Notes: a model not told the origin generated them from the letters alone. DNA of 64,000 bases from Symsagittifera roscoffensis (GCF_963678635.1 NC_087071.1:12353088-12417087), one strand, 5' to 3'. Positions 39,343-52,472 are shown, counted from the first letter of the stretch. Program-made: numbers and translations.

Positions 39343-39890
39343 TTTTTGTTCCGACTTTTGATACGAAAGTAACGGAATATTTGTGCTCGGGGTGGGTTTT
39401 TTTTTCTTCAGACAAATTTCGACTTTTTAACTAGCCATTTTCGACGGAATTTTTTTTTTATCATTCAAAAGGTATTGTTGTCCTGAGCATAAATTTGAAA
39501 AGATATTTCACCTGTGATCATTTTTCATTAAGTTATGAGGGTTTAAAGATTGCCATTTTGGCCATTTTGACCAATTTGGGACAATTAACGCGCGATATAA
39601 TTCGCGCTCTTAACGCGTAAGCGGAGAATTAATCCGTCTTATAAATCGTTCCAAATTGGTTGAACGAAGCTTATTTGCCATAATTGATTTGTTACAAGGA
39701 CCGAAATCTCTCTTTTTAAACTTTATATGAGGTGTGGGGGGAAAATTTTCATAAAAAATTTCAAATTTTAGAAAAAAAAATTTTCGTTTCATTTTATTTC
39801 ATTTAATTTTTTTATGTTATTACTGCTGCTCCATAAACCTTATAGGCAGTCGAAACATTCAGGGCTTCGCCCTGATACGAGCAGTCTTGT
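39343..39890 (+). repeat. Hairpin-ended 548-bp repeat, copy 1
   Basis: Begins TTTTTGTTCCGACTTT, next to a near-palindrome (ACTTT..GATACGAAAGT), and ends with the perfect hairpin CAGGGCTTCGCCCTG followed by ATACGAGCAGTCTTGT. A second copy lies in opposite orientation at 57490-58033. A terminal hairpin near one end with no clear long terminal inverted repeats recalls non-autonomous Helitron/Helentron elements, but the ends are not diagnostic. Confidence 0.8.
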
Positions 39891-41292
39891 TAGTTTTGAA
39901 GAAGATTCAATTTTTAAATTACGCAAAATCTAAATCCATCAGAAAATCCCTAATCTTTCTACGTGGAAAACTTCTGTAGGAAATTCTAAAGTGCATCCTT
40001 GAACTTGGTATTGCTTAACTTGAATCAATTACAGTGAGATATATGTTCTTCTAATTCTTAGCATAAAAAGTCAGTAAACAAACAGATAATTCAAAAAAAT
40101 TAACAAAAAATCACAATTTAGCTCAAACTAATCATTTACTTAAATTTGCTCTATTTTCAGAAATTTTTACATTGTTTTACCCCAATGTTTTAATATTAAT
40201 CATTGAAGATTGTTCACATTTGTTGTGTTAGGTAATCTACCGACGCAAAACAAAATTAGTAAATTTGTTTTCATATCAATTATAAAAAAGTGGCTCATAT
40301 AAAGGTGGTGCCGTGTGCAATCCGACTGCCTGACTACATACAACAAATAAAAAAAAACGTGGATTTTATTTCAATGTTTTTTGTTAATTTATCCCACGGA
40401 CGCTATAAAAAGTTCCAAAAACAAAAAACAATTAAAAAGATAAAGTGATGGTTTTTGTGTCGTGTTATACGTTAAAAAAAGAATTATGTACCTCAAAAGC
40501 ATTTGCAATCATTTAAGAGCCGTTTACATTTAATAAGACAAAATACGACGAAGTATGTAGCGCGTTAACAATCATACATTTAGTCAAATTGGCGCTCTTC
40601 AAACCTCAATTTTCTAAATTTTCGAAAAATAAATGGAGGTGAATTCTCAATTTTTATTTGTGCTCAGGACGTTAATAGCTTTCAGCTTACTTTAAAAACT
40701 TGTACAAACGTGAATAGTTGTGCAATTTTTCTCTGAAAACCAACCAAACCCCCCCCCCCCCCGGAAGAAGAACAAATATTAGTCGTTTTCATCGAAATAG
40801 GAAGAATAATAACTTTTTACAAACTATCTGTTTTGTTGGTAACTTCCATCTGCGAGTCTGAACTACAAATCAAGGGCCAGGAAATTACATCTGGCTGTTA
40901 GGTTTTTTGTCCATATAAAGGCTCAAGCGGTTTTTTCTCAAATTCTTTGAAAAATTGACAGCACTTATTTTTGACCGGACACACAATTTATACCTAAGAG
41001 ATCAAAAAAATCAATAGGCAATAGGTAAAATTTTTTAATAGGTCACATAAAGCGCGTCAGGCGATAACTAAAAAATACAAATTCAGCCCTCACATTAGTA
41101 AAGTAAGATTTGATTCAAGGAAACTGAAATTTTTATAGTTTATTAAAGAAGTAGTTTTGATGAAACTCAAGTCAAATATTCAAATAGATGTAAGACGTTA
41201 ATAAAATTCTAAAAAATATCATTAAATACAGCATTGAGCATACATTTTTCATAATTCTCTTTTTAGGCCTGAACGTCAAACAAAAGAGTGTA
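39891..41292. other. AT-rich intergenic DNA with a 14-C tract
   Basis: No gene is recognised. A run of 14 C lies at 40749-40762. Confidence 0.6.
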
Positions 41293-42026
41293 CAGTGCTG
41301 ATTTAAATTAACCGGACAAAACGAGCTATACTTCAAATTTGAAACGCGTTTTTCTCAAATTGGGTTGAGTTTAGGTGAAAAGTTATGAAGACAAAAGTTT
41401 CCTAAAATTTTAACAGAATTAATATGGTCTAATTTGTTTTACGAAATTCGGGCCATAAATTTTACCCCAAAAATGGGTCGTTTTGGCTTTTCTCAGTTAA
41501 TCAAAAATTAAGCCCAAAAACACTCAATCGATCACAGACATAATTATATTAAAGTGAGCTCCTTACGTAGCCCAACAAACTTTAAGAAGGGTATCTTCTC
41601 CAAAACATTGTATAATTTAATTTAATTTTGTTTGATAGGCAAAAAACGTCGTTTTTACTATAAAAAATACCAACTATTTATTTAAAAACAATTTTTAAAC
41701 AATTTGCAAACTTTTTTGGAGAATATACACTTCTTAAAGTTTGTTGGGCTACGTAAGGAGCTCACTTTAATATAATTATGTCTGTGATCGATTGGGTGTT
41801 TTTTGGTGTTATTTTTGATTAACTAAGAAAAGCCAAAACGACCCATTTTTGGGGTAAAATTTTGGGCCCGAAATTCGTAAAACAAATTACATCATATTAA
41901 TTCTGCTAAAATTTTAAGAAACTTTTGTCTTCATAAGTTTTCACCTAAACTCAACCCAATTTGAGAAAAACGGGTTTTAAATTTCAAGTTTAACGCGTTT
42001 TGTCCGAATAATTTAAATCAGCACTG
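41293..42026. mobile_element. Tc1-type fold-back MITE, 734 bp
   Basis: The ends are CAGTGCTGATTTAAATTA and its inverse, each flanked by TA (41291-41292 and 42027-42028), the target duplication of Tc1/mariner elements. The first eight bases equal the beginning of C. elegans Tc1 ends as I recall them. The inverted arms are about 313 bp each (to about 41606 and from about 41714), with a loop of about 107 bp and no transposase. It would move in trans with a Tc1-like transposase and can form a long hairpin if transcribed. Confidence 0.9.
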
Positions 42027-42078
42027 TATAAGCTTCTCATAGTTAAAACGAGTAACACTTTTTTTTCCTTTTTTTATT

Positions 42079-45000
42079 TCATTCCGCTGGCTTTATCTCA
42101 CGATTTTCAAGATTTTGAAGAAAAATTTGAGTAAACCAGCCCAGAAAATGAGACAATTTCACAAAGTAGCTCCCATCGTTACACTCGTGTCGAGGCGTTT
42201 CGGTTTTACTAGCTGAGTAACTAGCAATACCATAAACGCACTCGGGTTGAGTTGTTCCACATTTGAACTTGTAGAGAGGTCCCCCATTATCGAAAGTGCA
42301 TATATTACCCCATTTGATAGCAGGTTTGGTGCAGATATTGTCTTCTCGACACGGAATGTGATTTTCGCCATCAGTAAAATGATAGGGAGTGATTCTGAAG
42401 AAGGTTTCTGAAAGCTTATATACTCTTTCCCGGTTCCAAGTACTATAAAGTTGATTAAAGTTTGAATAGAGTACATTTTTTTTCTGAATGTTCAAAAGTT
42501 CAACTTTTTTTGATTTTCCAAAAGTGTTTTTTTTTTGGTTTTTCTTACTTTATATTATTGAAGTTTTCACATTGTATCAAACTAATGAATGTTAAACGAA
42601 GCTACAGAAGCCAAAAGCGGACTTCGCCAAAAAGTTTTGCATTTGATGTATCATTATCTTGTCCACTTTTTTTGCTTCCTCAGAAAACCTAAAATTTAAA
42701 TTTGTTCAATAAACAATTACATAACTGCTGACTGGAAAAGAGCCCTTTCAAAATCGGTGACACTATTGGTCCGTTGATAGATCTGTTGGCTTTTCCCATT
42801 CCGCAAGTTCCAAAAACTTGTTGAAACCTCTCACGAGGGGGAATTTCATATGGACAGATCGGAAGGTAGAGTTGCTGGAACTCCATAATCGGAACATGCG
42901 TTCGTAGAATAGCCAAATCGTTTTTAGGCATAGCGCTTGGCTCAAATCTGGAACAAAGTTTTTTATTAATAAAAAAAATAAACGGTTGATCTCTACTGAA
43001 GACAATGCTCCAAACGAAAAGGTAAAGATACCATTTAAATTGGTTTTAAAACTTTCGTTTGTTAGCAATAGGCATAAAAAAACACTAACTGTTTAAGCTT
43101 TTGCCTTAAAAAAATTTCAAGTTCTTTTTCAACTTTTTTTTACCGTTCCCAACCACCCAAAAAAATTGTATTTGAACTATCAAGCTGAGAACATTTTAAT
43201 GTTACGTCACATCAGCAAACATAGCATCAGCGTAAAGCAATGTATTCGACAAACATATAATTATGACGAATAAGATAGAAAATAGACAATTGCGGCGTCA
43301 ATTATAACAAGATTGAAGAATTCAAAAAACAACAGCAGTTCTGCAAACAAAATTTCACCAGACAACCAGAAAGTTTTCCAGTTTTCCAGTTGAGATAACA
43401 CCAAAAAAATAATAAATGATAAATATCATTTCGTTAAGTCAAGGGTATTGGCTAGAAGTTTTTTGAAGACCAATGAAATCGGAATGCAAATTGGAGCATG
43501 ATGGTTAAGGAGAAAAATTTATTTTGCGCATCATTGAAAGAATCCTGAAAAAAATTACCCCTTGATCAAAAATAGGCTGTCAAGTCAACAAAACTCTGGT
43601 ATTAAAATGACAAGTAAGTAAAGTACCTAAACATCAAATAATTCTGGATTTGAAGAATAACCATACAACCCAATTTTGAAGACGATATGACGATGTTAAT
43701 ACGGGTTGACTCCTCAAAATAAAAAGGCCTAACATACAATTTCATCTGAAAATGCTTCAAAAAATTGTATCAAAAGATTAACTCTCGTTTTACTTCTCGT
43801 TTTTTACTTATCGTTAAAATCTTACTTCTCGTTCTTACTTACTTGTTAAAAATTTTACTTCGCGTTTTACTTCTCGTCTAAAATCCAAATAAAACAATTT
43901 TGCGGCAAATTTTGTGGCAAGAAATCAATTTTTGCATAAAAACAAACTATAACAAAAATTTTTACAGTAATTTTTTTTTAATGAAGATTGTATTATACGC
44001 TTTCTCCATGCAAAAAAACACAATTTAGGTATAAATGTTTCTCTCATTTTTGATCGCAAATTCATTTCTATAGACACATAACCATTTTACGGAAAAAGCT
44101 TGCAGACAAAGTTTTTTTTTCTGTGCTTATAATATAGTCCAGTTCATAGCAAAAAAATTAATATCATACAATATTCATTAATGAGTCTGTTTCCAATAAA
44201 AATTGTGGTAGGTTTTTTCTAGAAGATATCAAGTTTTGCTTTAAAAAAGACTACTGGTTGTTTCAAATATAAAGTTATTTTTATAAAAGCTTGTCAATTC
44301 ATAATCGTGGATTCATTTGACTTTAAATTTGGAGGGAAATTGCAAAACTGACAAAAATGTGATTTAAAAAACTGCATTGGTCAGATCAACGTGATGAGAA
44401 ATATCCGCATTTTTCTAACGTTTCATATTTTTAAGCTGCAAGCACTTCTTTAAATTATTTGTTCATACAATAATGAAAGCAGCGCAGAAGAACAACGGAT
44501 TAATTGTTTGTTAGCAAAATATCAAAGACAACTAAAATTCGTAGGAGGTTCAGGGAAGACGATGCAACATGCCACTGTACATGGTGTGTTTTAAGTTGGT
44601 TAAGGACTAAGCTTAACGACATATTTATAGCACGGCGAAGTCCTATACCCTGGCCACCCCAGAGTCCGGATCTTAGCCCCTTTTTTTGGCTGTGGGGTCA
44701 TTTGGTAATTGTACATCGTGCTAACCCGCGAAGTGTTCAGGAATTCATTCAAACAGTCGAAGCTGCTAGCAGTACAAAAGCGATCCATAATTGAGTTGAT
44801 TCAGAAAAAAAATTGAAGAAAAGATTAAGGGTCTCTGTGGCGCAAAATGGCGCCCATTCCCAATAATATTTATAAACAATTTCAGCAGTTATCAAAAACT
44901 ATGTCTGTTATCTCTCACTTGCTGAAATAATTGTCCATTTATCTTCTCTCAAAAAAGTTATAGCGTTTCCTAAAATACCAGTTTATTTGAAACACCATAT

Positions 45001-48000
45001 TTAACAAAAAAAGTTTATTGTTTGACAGGCAATTTTTCAGAGCAAAACTACAAAATTCATATCAAAAAATGTTCATCCTTGTTTTTTAGCAAATTCGTTT
45101 CTGCACTCACAGAACAATTTTACGTAAGCTAACAAAATTTTTTGTCTATTACGTAATCCAGGTTGAATTTTTGGCACATTTATAAACAAATGCTATTCAT
45201 TTATCCGCAATTAGTGTTTTTTATTTATATATAAACTATATAAACTTGTGGAATTCAAATCATTGATTCACATGGCAATTTTCTAAATGCAGCCCATCTC
45301 TACGGAAATTTCAGTTCAAACAGGGTTTTTTTAATGGTTTTTTTTTCAAAAATCCTTGGTCATTGAGTTTTAGAAAAACACAAAATTTCAAAAGGCAACT
45401 CAAGGCTTTTCTCTCCTTGGAAAACTTGCTTATCAGATGTTTTCATAGAACAAAGAATTTGCTCATTTTACTTTTGTGATAAATATCATGAATTATCCTA
45501 TTATCCATTGAAAAGTAAAGAGTGAAAAACAGGCTTGCCGTAATTTAACTTTCTATGAAAAAAATGCTTGTGAAGCTTGTTTCATACTTTCTTCTATGAA
45601 AATGTATGAAATTGTTAGATCACCAATTTTTTACTTGCATGATATTGTATAATAATCGTTTTTTCAAACCCTTTTCTTGTGTGATAAGCATTTTTTGATA
45701 AGCAATTTTTCTAAGTTCAAAATCCTTGATTGGAAATTGCACAATTGGTCTTTTTTCCTTGGAATAGATTTCCCAAAAAGACTCGGATATATCTAAAAGC
45801 AAAAATACATACCCGGGTGCGATGTAGATTTTCGAAATCCAGTATCTTGTTTTTGGCATGTGGGGAAGTGTGAAATCTCCGATGTCCACGTAAAGGTCGT
45901 TAGCTGAGAACAGAGAATTTTGAGAATGAGACAACAAGTTTGAAAAGAGACAGTACGCACGGGTGTATTTGACTAAGCTAAATAGTTAAAGTGTATAGAT
46001 TGGCTTTAAAACTTTTTTTGTAATGATGAGAATCATAAAATTTTTGATGTCCAGGATTAAGTAACAACAACACCCCCCCCCCCCCCAGATTGACAAGTTA
46101 GGCTCCACCTTTTGGGTTAAATTTTCTTAACGTGTGTAAAATACTCGATACTGATTGGCTGAAATTTCGAACTTAGAACCAATTTAAACTCTTTGTTACG
46201 ATGTCATAACTAAAATTTGTTGTTTACTGATTTTTTCATAGCCCTGAAAATCCAGAAAATTAGCTCTGATTCAAAAACAAGTCGGCCCTGACTAAAAAAT
46301 TCAGCAGTGAGATTATCAGCCCTGATTCATTGATAGTTACAGAAGCAAAATCATGAGCCTGAAACATCTCTGCTATAAGGTAAATTTCGGCGCGGCCGAC
46401 TATTTTGCGACACCGATGAGTATCATATCAAAGGAAAGTAATTATCAGACTAAAAACTGACTTTCATTGACAAAATGTGACATACAAATGTATATTCTTA
46501 ATTGTTAGGCAAAATCATACAAAAACAGCGTGAGAAATTGAAAACGATTGCGCAATGCAAAAAAAAAACTTAAGGATTTGCACTAGTAATTCGCTTTTCA
46601 CTTAAAATTATAAGAATTGGTTCTTTCAAGTTTTTAAAAGCGAATCTTTAACCAGAGTAAAACTCTCGCTCTTTTTTTGATAATTGAGGTTTTTGATAAT
46701 GTGGTTTTCTATTTTTTTTATGATGAAACTTCTGCGACTCTAGAGAATTGGATTAAAAAAATAATAAAACTTGAGGTGAAATTACCTTGAGTCTTACTTG
46801 AACTGATTTACCTTTCTTGTTAACTTGAAAAGACAGTAAGAGTAAATTTCAAGGTACACCTGGAGTAACTTAAAGTAAAACTCAAGATAATTTGACCTCA
46901 ATTTTGAAATGTCAAGTTGAGGTGACTTAAGGTATTAGTTTCGATAGCCTAATATTTACCTATTTATTTAAGGTAGCCTTTTCAGGTAAACTTGGGGTGA
47001 CTTGAGGTAAAATTTAAGGTATCTCCCCCACAAGTTTTAGGGTAATCTTGAGGTGAATTAAGGTAAAAGTTCAGGTGGCTTGAGGTAAGGTTAAGTTGAG
47101 CACTTTTTGCCTTAACTGTTGAAGTAACTCAAGGTACTTTTAAAGGTAAATTTACACCAGCTTTTTTTTTAGTGTTCGACGCCTGCAAATAAACTTTGTG
47201 ATAATCAATCCGGTTAAATGTCTTTGACCTCTGCAACTGTTTGTTGTGATAATTGAGCCATGTGTTCTACAAAACAGATTGTGATGAAACTCAGAGTTTT
47301 ACAAAATTTAAATGTCTTCGACGGCTGCAAATTTTGAAAAAAATTATATAACCAACCTCAAAATCTTGCACATCAATCGGAGTAGTCATTCCTCCGGAAA
47401 AAACGACAAAAAAGTCATCAATTGGATTATTTCGATTATCAGAGAAAAAAAATGGCAGTTTTTTTGATGAAGGATATTGTTAATAATCATATATAAATTT
47501 TCTGTTTGGATGCACAAAAAAATAGTTAGTTTCATTGGCTCACTGTTGGGAAAAATTTCAATTTAAGAGCAGCAGATTTCTGTTTTCGTATTGTTTTTGC
47601 TGATAACTTTTAATCTCGACGATGTGTCTGCCAAAATCGAAAAAGTAAAAAAAAAGATATCGCTATCAGTGCAGCTGAAGAGAAAACGCAGTGATTGAGG
47701 AAAATCGAAAAAAAAATGAACACAACTGAAAAATAATTGTATCAAAAACAAACTTACTCAAAACACAGATAAATTCCATTGACATGCTTTCAAAAACGAC
47801 AGAAATCTATCAATCATTTGCCTGTTTAGCAGTCAATTGTTTGCACGCAAAATTGGTTTTCTTGGTTCAATTCCTAGCAAACTTTCAGGCTCGCAGAGCA
47901 AGTTGAATTGTTGGATAATAAATTCATAACGCTTTTGAGCATGCTTTTCAGGTTGAGATTTTTTTTGATACTATCTAAGTGAATTAAAAAATTTAATATG

Positions 48001-48795
48001 CAACCTGTTATTCAGCATGGTATTTGGCATATGGATCTGCAAGCAAACTAAAAATGTTATCTTTGAACAAAAACTGACATAACTATTGGATAATTAATAA
48101 CGGATCTTGGAAGTAAAAATAACCTGTTATCTGGAAAAAAATTCCATGTAATGATTCCTTGAAATTAAAATTTAATTCAGTTTTGATACAGTTTTGCAAA
48201 TGATAACGATACAGATAAGGACATGCGGAAAAAACAGGGCATAAAAACTCTACAGATAAGTTTCAATCACGGCATCTTACACCCTATAATGCTGAATGAT
48301 GTTGCAAATTGCCATCCAAACTTCACACCAATTGCAATTTGTTTCATATCACTTACAATTTGTTTCAAATCACTTGCAATTTGTTTTGAAGTTAACGCAA
48401 GCAAATAATTTTTTTTGAGAATGCTACATCATAGAAAACTACAAAACGACAAAAACTAGTTCGGAAATTATATTTGTGATCTTTTCTAGTGTTGACCTTT
48501 TTCTGCTTCTGTTTTTCTTTTTGTTTCATTTTGACCTATCTGCATCTTCTGCCGAAAAAACTCATTTTAAATTACAAGTATCCTAAAAATAGTTTATGAG
48601 ATATCATTTTCAATAAAGTAGATAAAACAACTGGTCTTTTAATAATGAGCTAATTGTTGAAATTCGGATTTCAGCTTACCTTTATAACGATAAACACATA
48701 ACGCAGCTGTAAGAATAAATTTTTCTTCAATCACAGTGGCGCCACAGAACAAAGGTGTTAGATACCATCCCATCTGGGCGTAAAAGTACCTCTTG
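42079..48795 (-). CDS. Trypsin-like serine protease homologue, catalytic residues replaced, 5' end in gap
   Basis: Exons seen: about 48680-48795 (LFCGATVIEEKFILTAALC), 45813-45903 (NDLYVDIGDFTLPHMPKT), 42947 to about 42740 (MPKNDLAILRTHVP, FGTCGMGKAN) and about 42430-42079 (ICTFDNGGPLYKF, ending in TGA). The first three join in frame through consensus splice sites (G/CT and GG/A codons). The layout is that of the chymotrypsin fold as in nematode-specific trypsin-like families. The His in TAAHC is Leu, and the Ser in GDSGGP is Asn, while the Asp (KNDLAIL) remains, so proteolysis is unlikely. The junction between the last two exons could not be placed without a stop. Introns are long (about 2.8 kb) and hold transposon debris. 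Secretion would be expected, but the signal peptide exon is not visible. Confidence 0.75.
43070..43781. other. Intron of the trypsin-like gene, nothing recognised
   Basis: AT-rich sequence without ORF or clear repeats. Confidence 0.5.
43782..43885. repeat. Short TTACTTCTCGTT tandem repeats
   Basis: About six variants of TTTTACTTCTCGTT occur in 100 bp inside the intron. Confidence 0.8.
44540..44800 (+). pseudogene. Tc1/mariner-superfamily transposase fragment
   Basis: FREDDATCHCTWCVLSWL and PIPWPPQSPDLSPFFWLWGHL correspond to the second and third catalytic-Asp regions of DDE transposases of the IS630/Tc1/mariner group. I count 36 residues between the two Asp, near the DD37D spacing of maT-type elements. 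Only the C-terminal end remains, opposite in orientation to the host gene and inside its intron. No terminal repeats were found. Confidence 0.8.
46073..46086. repeat. 14-C homopolymer tract
   Basis: A run of 14 C, equal in length to the one at 40749-40762. It lies in the intron between exons 45813-45903 and 42947, or in the flank if splicing differs. Confidence 0.95.
46764..47165. repeat. Degenerate CTTGAGGTGAC / AAGGTAAA tandem repeat
   Basis: Units like CTTGAGGTGACTTGAGGTAAA recur about fifteen times with drift, in an intron of the trypsin-like gene. Confidence 0.85.
48330..48392. repeat. Three 21-bp tandem units
   Basis: GCAATTTGTTTCATATCACTT and two variants follow each other. Confidence 0.85.
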
Positions 48796-48995
48796 NNNNN
48801 NNNNNNNNNNNNNNNNNNNNNNNNNNNNNNNNNNNNNNNNNNNNNNNNNNNNNNNNNNNNNNNNNNNNNNNNNNNNNNNNNNNNNNNNNNNNNNNNNNNN
48901 NNNNNNNNNNNNNNNNNNNNNNNNNNNNNNNNNNNNNNNNNNNNNNNNNNNNNNNNNNNNNNNNNNNNNNNNNNNNNNNNNNNNNNNNNNNNNNN
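48796..48995. other. Assembly gap, 200 N
   Basis: Exactly 200 N, probably a nominal scaffold gap. It cuts a trypsin-like exon on the left and a repeat copy on the right, so the left and right contigs may not be truly adjacent. Confidence 1.
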
Positions 48996-49860
48996 AAAAG
49001 CTTAGCACTGGCTCATCCACAACTTCGCCTGGAGGATGAGATTAGTTTTGGGCATTGTAGGGATTTTCTCTGTTAGTGTGTCTTCTCCAATTTGACAAAA
49101 GTATCAGCGGAAGTGCTCTCATCTCTATTGTGGGAGCTTTAATAGTTTCAATTAATTCACTCACTGATTTACCAGGCAAACTATGTCGCTCGAGAAACTT
49201 ATTTTGGCAAAATCAATTACAAACCGTTTTCAATCATTGATCGGGAAATGATTTTCTGCCTGAGATCGTTAAGCAAGGAAACCGTGAAAAAAGCAAAATA
49301 TGCCGTTCTGTCAGATGTCGTAGCACTGATTACGAAATACAATTGTTTTTCACTAGTCGTACGGTTTTTTTCAGGTTTCGTTCCCTTTGGCTTCGGTTCA
49401 TCCCGGCGCTGAAAGCTGCCGGTAAGAATATAATAGAAAAAACATTTCCGTCACTTGTATAAAGATGTCTGTACTCAGATAGTTTGATAGAAAAGTTCCA
49501 ATTCTCTATGATATTATCGGGCAATTTCGAGACAAAATTGATTCCGCGCAACCATCAAAACCGCATTATGAGTTTTAAGAAAACGACATCGTAGGGAAGC
49601 AGCCCAAAAACAGCTCAAGTTTTTTCCATGGGTTGTTTTGAAGACAACCCTCGTTTTTTGAAAACCTCTTGATTTCCAACGCACTCACAGAGTGTAATTT
49701 TGCTCTACTGCGCCAGTCAACTGCCAGTGTGAAACCTACTGGGCCAGTGTGTTCTCTACTGCGCCAGTCAACTACTCTACCAGTCGTCGACTTTGAAGTC
49801 TACTTTGACTGCTTCGTCGAGACAAGAATGCCTTCCTGCATCCATAAAAGATCATTCATA
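48996..49860. repeat. Approximately 850-bp dispersed repeat, copy 1
   Basis: Starts AGCTTAGCACTGGCTCATCC and continues through ATGTCGCTCGAGAAACTTATT, GCTTCGGTTCATCCCGGCGC and ACTCTACCAGTCGTCGACTTT. It is nearly collinear with 52473-53330. No terminal repeats or protein were recognised. Confidence 0.9.
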
Positions 49861-50600
49861 ATGATGACAGCTGCTAGCTATTCGATATAGGGTCATCCTG
49901 CAATTTTATACTGGTTGAATGGGCTCTTTGGTGTTTTTTTTATTGTTTCTGATAATTGCCACATGAAGATACATTGTGTCAAGGTTCTTTGTGTTTCCAT
50001 TGAAGTAGTATCATGACCTTAGCAGTTCATGAAACAATTGGTCATTAACCTTTGTGCCATCCAACAATGTTTTAAAGGTCGGAACTCGGGATGCGGGGTA
50101 ACTTATAAATGTTCTGTACTTTTTTGGCCGACTCTCGAGAACAGAGTACAGACCAACTTAGGTTTAATTTGCGCCCTATGATGAAAATTTCTGCACTCCA
50201 AGAAACTCAATGTTTTCCTCAAAAGCCAAACTAACAGGATGGCATCCAAATTTTTGAGTTGAGGTCATCAAAGAGTCTTCAATGTGATTCTCTACACACG
50301 CTGCAAATTGTTGTCGTCCTTGCGCTTGCTAGATAATTGAATTGATCCTCACAACCTATCTAAAACTATATTCATTAAGAACAATTGCTTCTGGTATCAT
50401 CCGGTCAGCAATGGTGAGCACGTTTCATTTCAATTCAGTCCGTTGCCGCGCAGAAGTTCAATCCTTACCTTTTTTGATAAATTTTGGATCCTCTAAGGCA
50501 TATCGAGAAGAAAAAATGAGATCTTGTTCATTTGAAATTTTGCCTGAAAAACCACACGATTATAAATTCTGCTAATAGTGTGTCATCTCAATTTATTGAC
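49861..50600. other. Intergenic, nothing recognised
   Basis: AT-rich DNA with only short ORFs. Confidence 0.5.
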
Positions 50601-51010
50601 AAGTTTGTTTATCTTCGGAAAAGATCTTTTGTCCATTAAGGTGTTTTAAATTTCGTCTACATTTTCAACTGAAAAACTAATTGATTTCCGATGCAACCCA
50701 TGTCGTTCGGGAAAATTACGCTAACAAAACCCAATTGCGAACCACTCTCTACCAATGCACGACAAATGACCTTCTGTCAAGGTGGTTGAACTTTGAACTA
50801 GTGCAAATATTGAAATGATCTATACTGCCATTTTTCTTCGAAACACTGAATTTATAAAAGTTTTCTAGTCTTCGAAAAAAAAAATCATGATCACGTTCAT
50901 TTTGGAAGCTTTTATCCCAATGCTGAATGCTGCCTATATGAATTGTTAATGGCGCCGTTTCACACACTTCGATACAGATGTGTGTTCTCTGACAGTATGT
51001 TGCCATGTGC
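50600..51010. repeat. Diverged third copy of the 850-bp repeat
   Basis: CCCATGTCGTTCGGGAAAATTA followed by CAAACC/CCCAATTGCGAACC, then CATGACAAATGAYYTTCTGTC-like text, parallels the centre of copies 1 and 2 with many differences. The extent is uncertain. Confidence 0.5.
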
Positions 51011-52472
51011 CCTGTCCTCAAACAAATGAAGCATTAAGGCTGGATGCCACTTCATCTATTCGTATCTGTGCCGTCAGCTTCCTGATCTCGATCCAATATG
51101 CGCAATCTGATTTACTCCACAAATTCTTGTTGCTGGCCAATACTTGTTGCTCAAAACGATCGCCTTTGATCAGCTTCAAGATTAGCATCCGGTTTTGATT
51201 CAGTTCGAATTGTCGTATTATAAAGACTGACTGATTCACTGCCTATAAGCCGTCCCTCATGCATCGTCGAAATTATCATGCTCATCAATTTTTGAAGCTC
51301 CACTCCTGGTTCATCAAGATGCCGTTGCTCTTGGTTTTCCGGGCCCAGGTTCGGCTATATACCATTGAAAAAACATAGGTTCCAGTTTTGAGTGTGACAT
51401 AATTGTACTTCCAGTGCAGCTGCGGTTTCACAAAGTATCCTGAATTTTTCTGAGGCCGGCCGGAATTTCAGTCTCAGTTTTTTTTGTTGTCAAAATTGTC
51501 CAATAGAGCCAACCTTGAACACTCTTAAATCACACACTGTTTTGACACTTCTGAACTAGATCTTGCGCTTCTCCCAAAATGACGACTTTATCTTGTTCAT
51601 CTTTCAGCTGCTAGTAGATTCAGATAGCACAGCACTGCAGCATCAATTTTGTCGTTGAAGCAATTCAACTTCTTTCGATGAAAAAAAGTTTAGCTGAAAG
51701 TAGAAGATCAATTTTGGACAGTTCAGTCTGATCAAAAGTTGAACGCACTGTTTGAAGCTAACTTGCTTCTTTTGAAGTTCTACTGTACAAATATTGTTGA
51801 GTTTTCTTAGACCCTTTTGTTTAACGATTGAAATCCTGTGCCTCTGCTCTAAGTTCACAAAAGTGTTCGAAAAAATTGTGAGAGTTGATGCAAGAATTTT
51901 TTATGAATGCAATTGAGATTTTTTTTATCCGTCCAAGATCAAACAAAGTATAAGTTGGTTGGAATAAAATTACACGAGCCCTTGACTTGTTGATCCTTTT
52001 TTAAAGCATTTGGGATGTTTTTTCATTCAAATTACTTGCAACTTACAAAGAAAATTGCTAAATCTTGCGTGAAAAAATCAAACAGATGGAAATATATCGT
52101 TTTAAGTCTGATATTGGTAGCCGGGTATTGGTAACCTAGTATCCATAATCTGATTTTGATCGGAGCATCCACAGAGTTGCGTAAAAATTATCCGCTACAA
52201 CCCTTCGTAAAGGCATTTCATCCCTTTTTCTCCTAACACCAACCCCTGAACGATCAAAAACTTGGAGGTTTTCCTGATAGAAATCTTAAAAAATTGGTAG
52301 ATTTTTCTGAATGCAAGCCAAGTTCCATGTAAAATTTATGGAGAAGAGTCAAAAGTAATCCTTTTTCTAAATGGAGCCAAAAATCAGCTTTACTTTTGTT
52401 GTTTTAGTCTTTCGTTTCATTATCAATATTTCTCGTTTCATAAAATGCTTGATCCGCCAAGGCATATCATGA
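51011..52472. other. Intergenic, nothing recognised
   Basis: No gene or clear repeat. ORFs of 70-75 codons lack homology that I can see. Confidence 0.5.

Noticed and set aside
49330-49551. Minus-strand ORF in the 850-bp repeat, longer at 52764-53201
   Set aside because: Similar text in two copies but differently broken, no domain. Better explained as repeat DNA.
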